Part shown: positions 63,756 to 64,000 of the stretch, piece by piece
Numbering within the stretch: position 1 is the first letter of the stretch
How the letters are laid out: every line of letters begins with the position of its first letter
Source of the DNA: Microcystis aeruginosa NIES-4325
GTDB lineage: Bacteria; Cyanobacteriota; Cyanobacteriia; Cyanobacteriales; Microcystaceae
Direction: 5' to 3'
Assembly: GCF_008974145.1 (NCBI RefSeq)
Contig: NZ_BJKP01000007.1
Location: 62,001 to 126,000 of the forward strand
DNA length: 64,000 nucleotides
The notes under the pieces: generated by a model
Databases searched by the model: none
What the model saw: the letters and a program-made list of their open reading frames with translations, nothing else
Told to the model about the DNA's origin: nothing
Made by a program: the position numbers and the translations under genes

Positions 63756-64000
63756 TACCCCCAATTATCTCGAACTGGTGAAATTTATGATCGAGCCGTT
63801 TTTGGAAGATCCAGCCAGTCTGAGATTGGATATCGAGCGCTGTAAAGAAAATGAACGTCTTTGGGTGCGTGTAGCCTTCGATGATGCCGATAAAGGCAAA
63901 GTTTACGGCCGGGGAGGGCGCAATTTACAGGCGATTAGAACTACCCTAGAAATGGCGGCCGCAAATGTGGGTCGCTCTGTTTATCTAGAAGTCTATGCGG
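63748..64000 (+). CDS. khpA: KH-domain RNA-binding protein KhpA (partial)
   Basis: An open frame from ATG 63748 to the right edge, 84 residues visible. It begins [20 protein letters not shown] and has the type II KH core [20 protein letters not shown] with the GxxG loop (GRGG). The usual protein is about 80-100 residues, so little is missing. KhpA binds RNA with KhpB in several bacteria (family knowledge) and the rpsP-khpA pairing is common. Confidence 0.9.
   Translation, partial: MASTPNYLELVKFMIEPFLEDPASLRLDIERCKENERLWVRVAFDDADKGKVYGRGGRNLQAIRTTLEMAAANVGRSVYLEVYA

Overview
The window looks like a chromosomal piece of a unicellular cyanobacterium, most likely Microcystis aeruginosa or a close relative. 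It encodes PsbO with a lipoprotein signal, a cyanobacterial-type LysRS-KTSC, a PilD prepilin peptidase and a XisF-like recombinase. HIP1-like GCGATCGC sites are common. The intergenic DNA is crowded with short tandem heptamer repeats and non-autonomous inverted-repeat elements (MITEs). The genus assignment is inference; no marker gene was compared.

Layout. 1-10.2 kb: housekeeping genes (lysS, an alpha/beta hydrolase, ispG, hisC, truB, tsaD, a stand-alone hydantoinase B). 10.4-14.7 kb: a MITE relic, then a single-chain type IIG restriction-modification enzyme with its own sigma70-like promoter. 14.9-31.2 kb: adhE, gloB, psbO, a phosphohexomutase, a cluster of small elements that truncates a methyltransferase, the serine recombinase, corA, a NADAR protein, pilD, accD, a Fur/Zur-type regulator, purS and purQ. 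31.2-47.5 kb: a large type III-B CRISPR-Cas island. 47.7-57.9 kb: a surface-polysaccharide cluster with a complete GDP-D-glycero-alpha-D-manno-heptose pathway (gmhA, hddA, gmhB, hddC), five glycosyltransferases and a broken IS30 element. 58.7-64 kb: a CDF transporter, a dTDP-glucose 4,6-dehydratase, a transglutaminase-like protein, an HNH nuclease and rpsP followed by a KH-domain gene.

The CRISPR island is the most interesting part. Two arrays lie between purQ and cas2-cas1. Array A (31241-33199, 12 repeats of 37-39 nt) is unusual: nearly every repeat differs from the others inside the predicted hairpin, one repeat is split by a MITE, one interval carries an exported-protein gene, and three spacers share a palindrome that also occurs elsewhere in the window. 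Array B (33615-34629) has 12 identical 36-nt repeats and a truncated distal one; one of its spacers is split by a second MITE of the same family. Each array has its own copy of the leader, and the leader of array A is followed by a copy of the 3' end of the WYL regulator gene. This points to duplication and partial deletion of a whole array-leader-cas2-cas1-csx18-wyl module. The effector operon is cmr2 (Cas10, intact GGDD), cmr3, cmr4, a Uma2-family nuclease gene, cmr5, a Cmr6-Cmr1 fusion, then a CARF-HEPN (Csm6/Csx1-like) ribonuclease. No cas6 is present, so crRNA processing must use a trans-encoded enzyme or a host RNase.

At least six copies of one MITE family (GGCTCTC ends) occur in the window. 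Three retain 7-bp target-site duplications, two perfect and one with a single mismatch, so its boundaries and insertion mode can be read directly.
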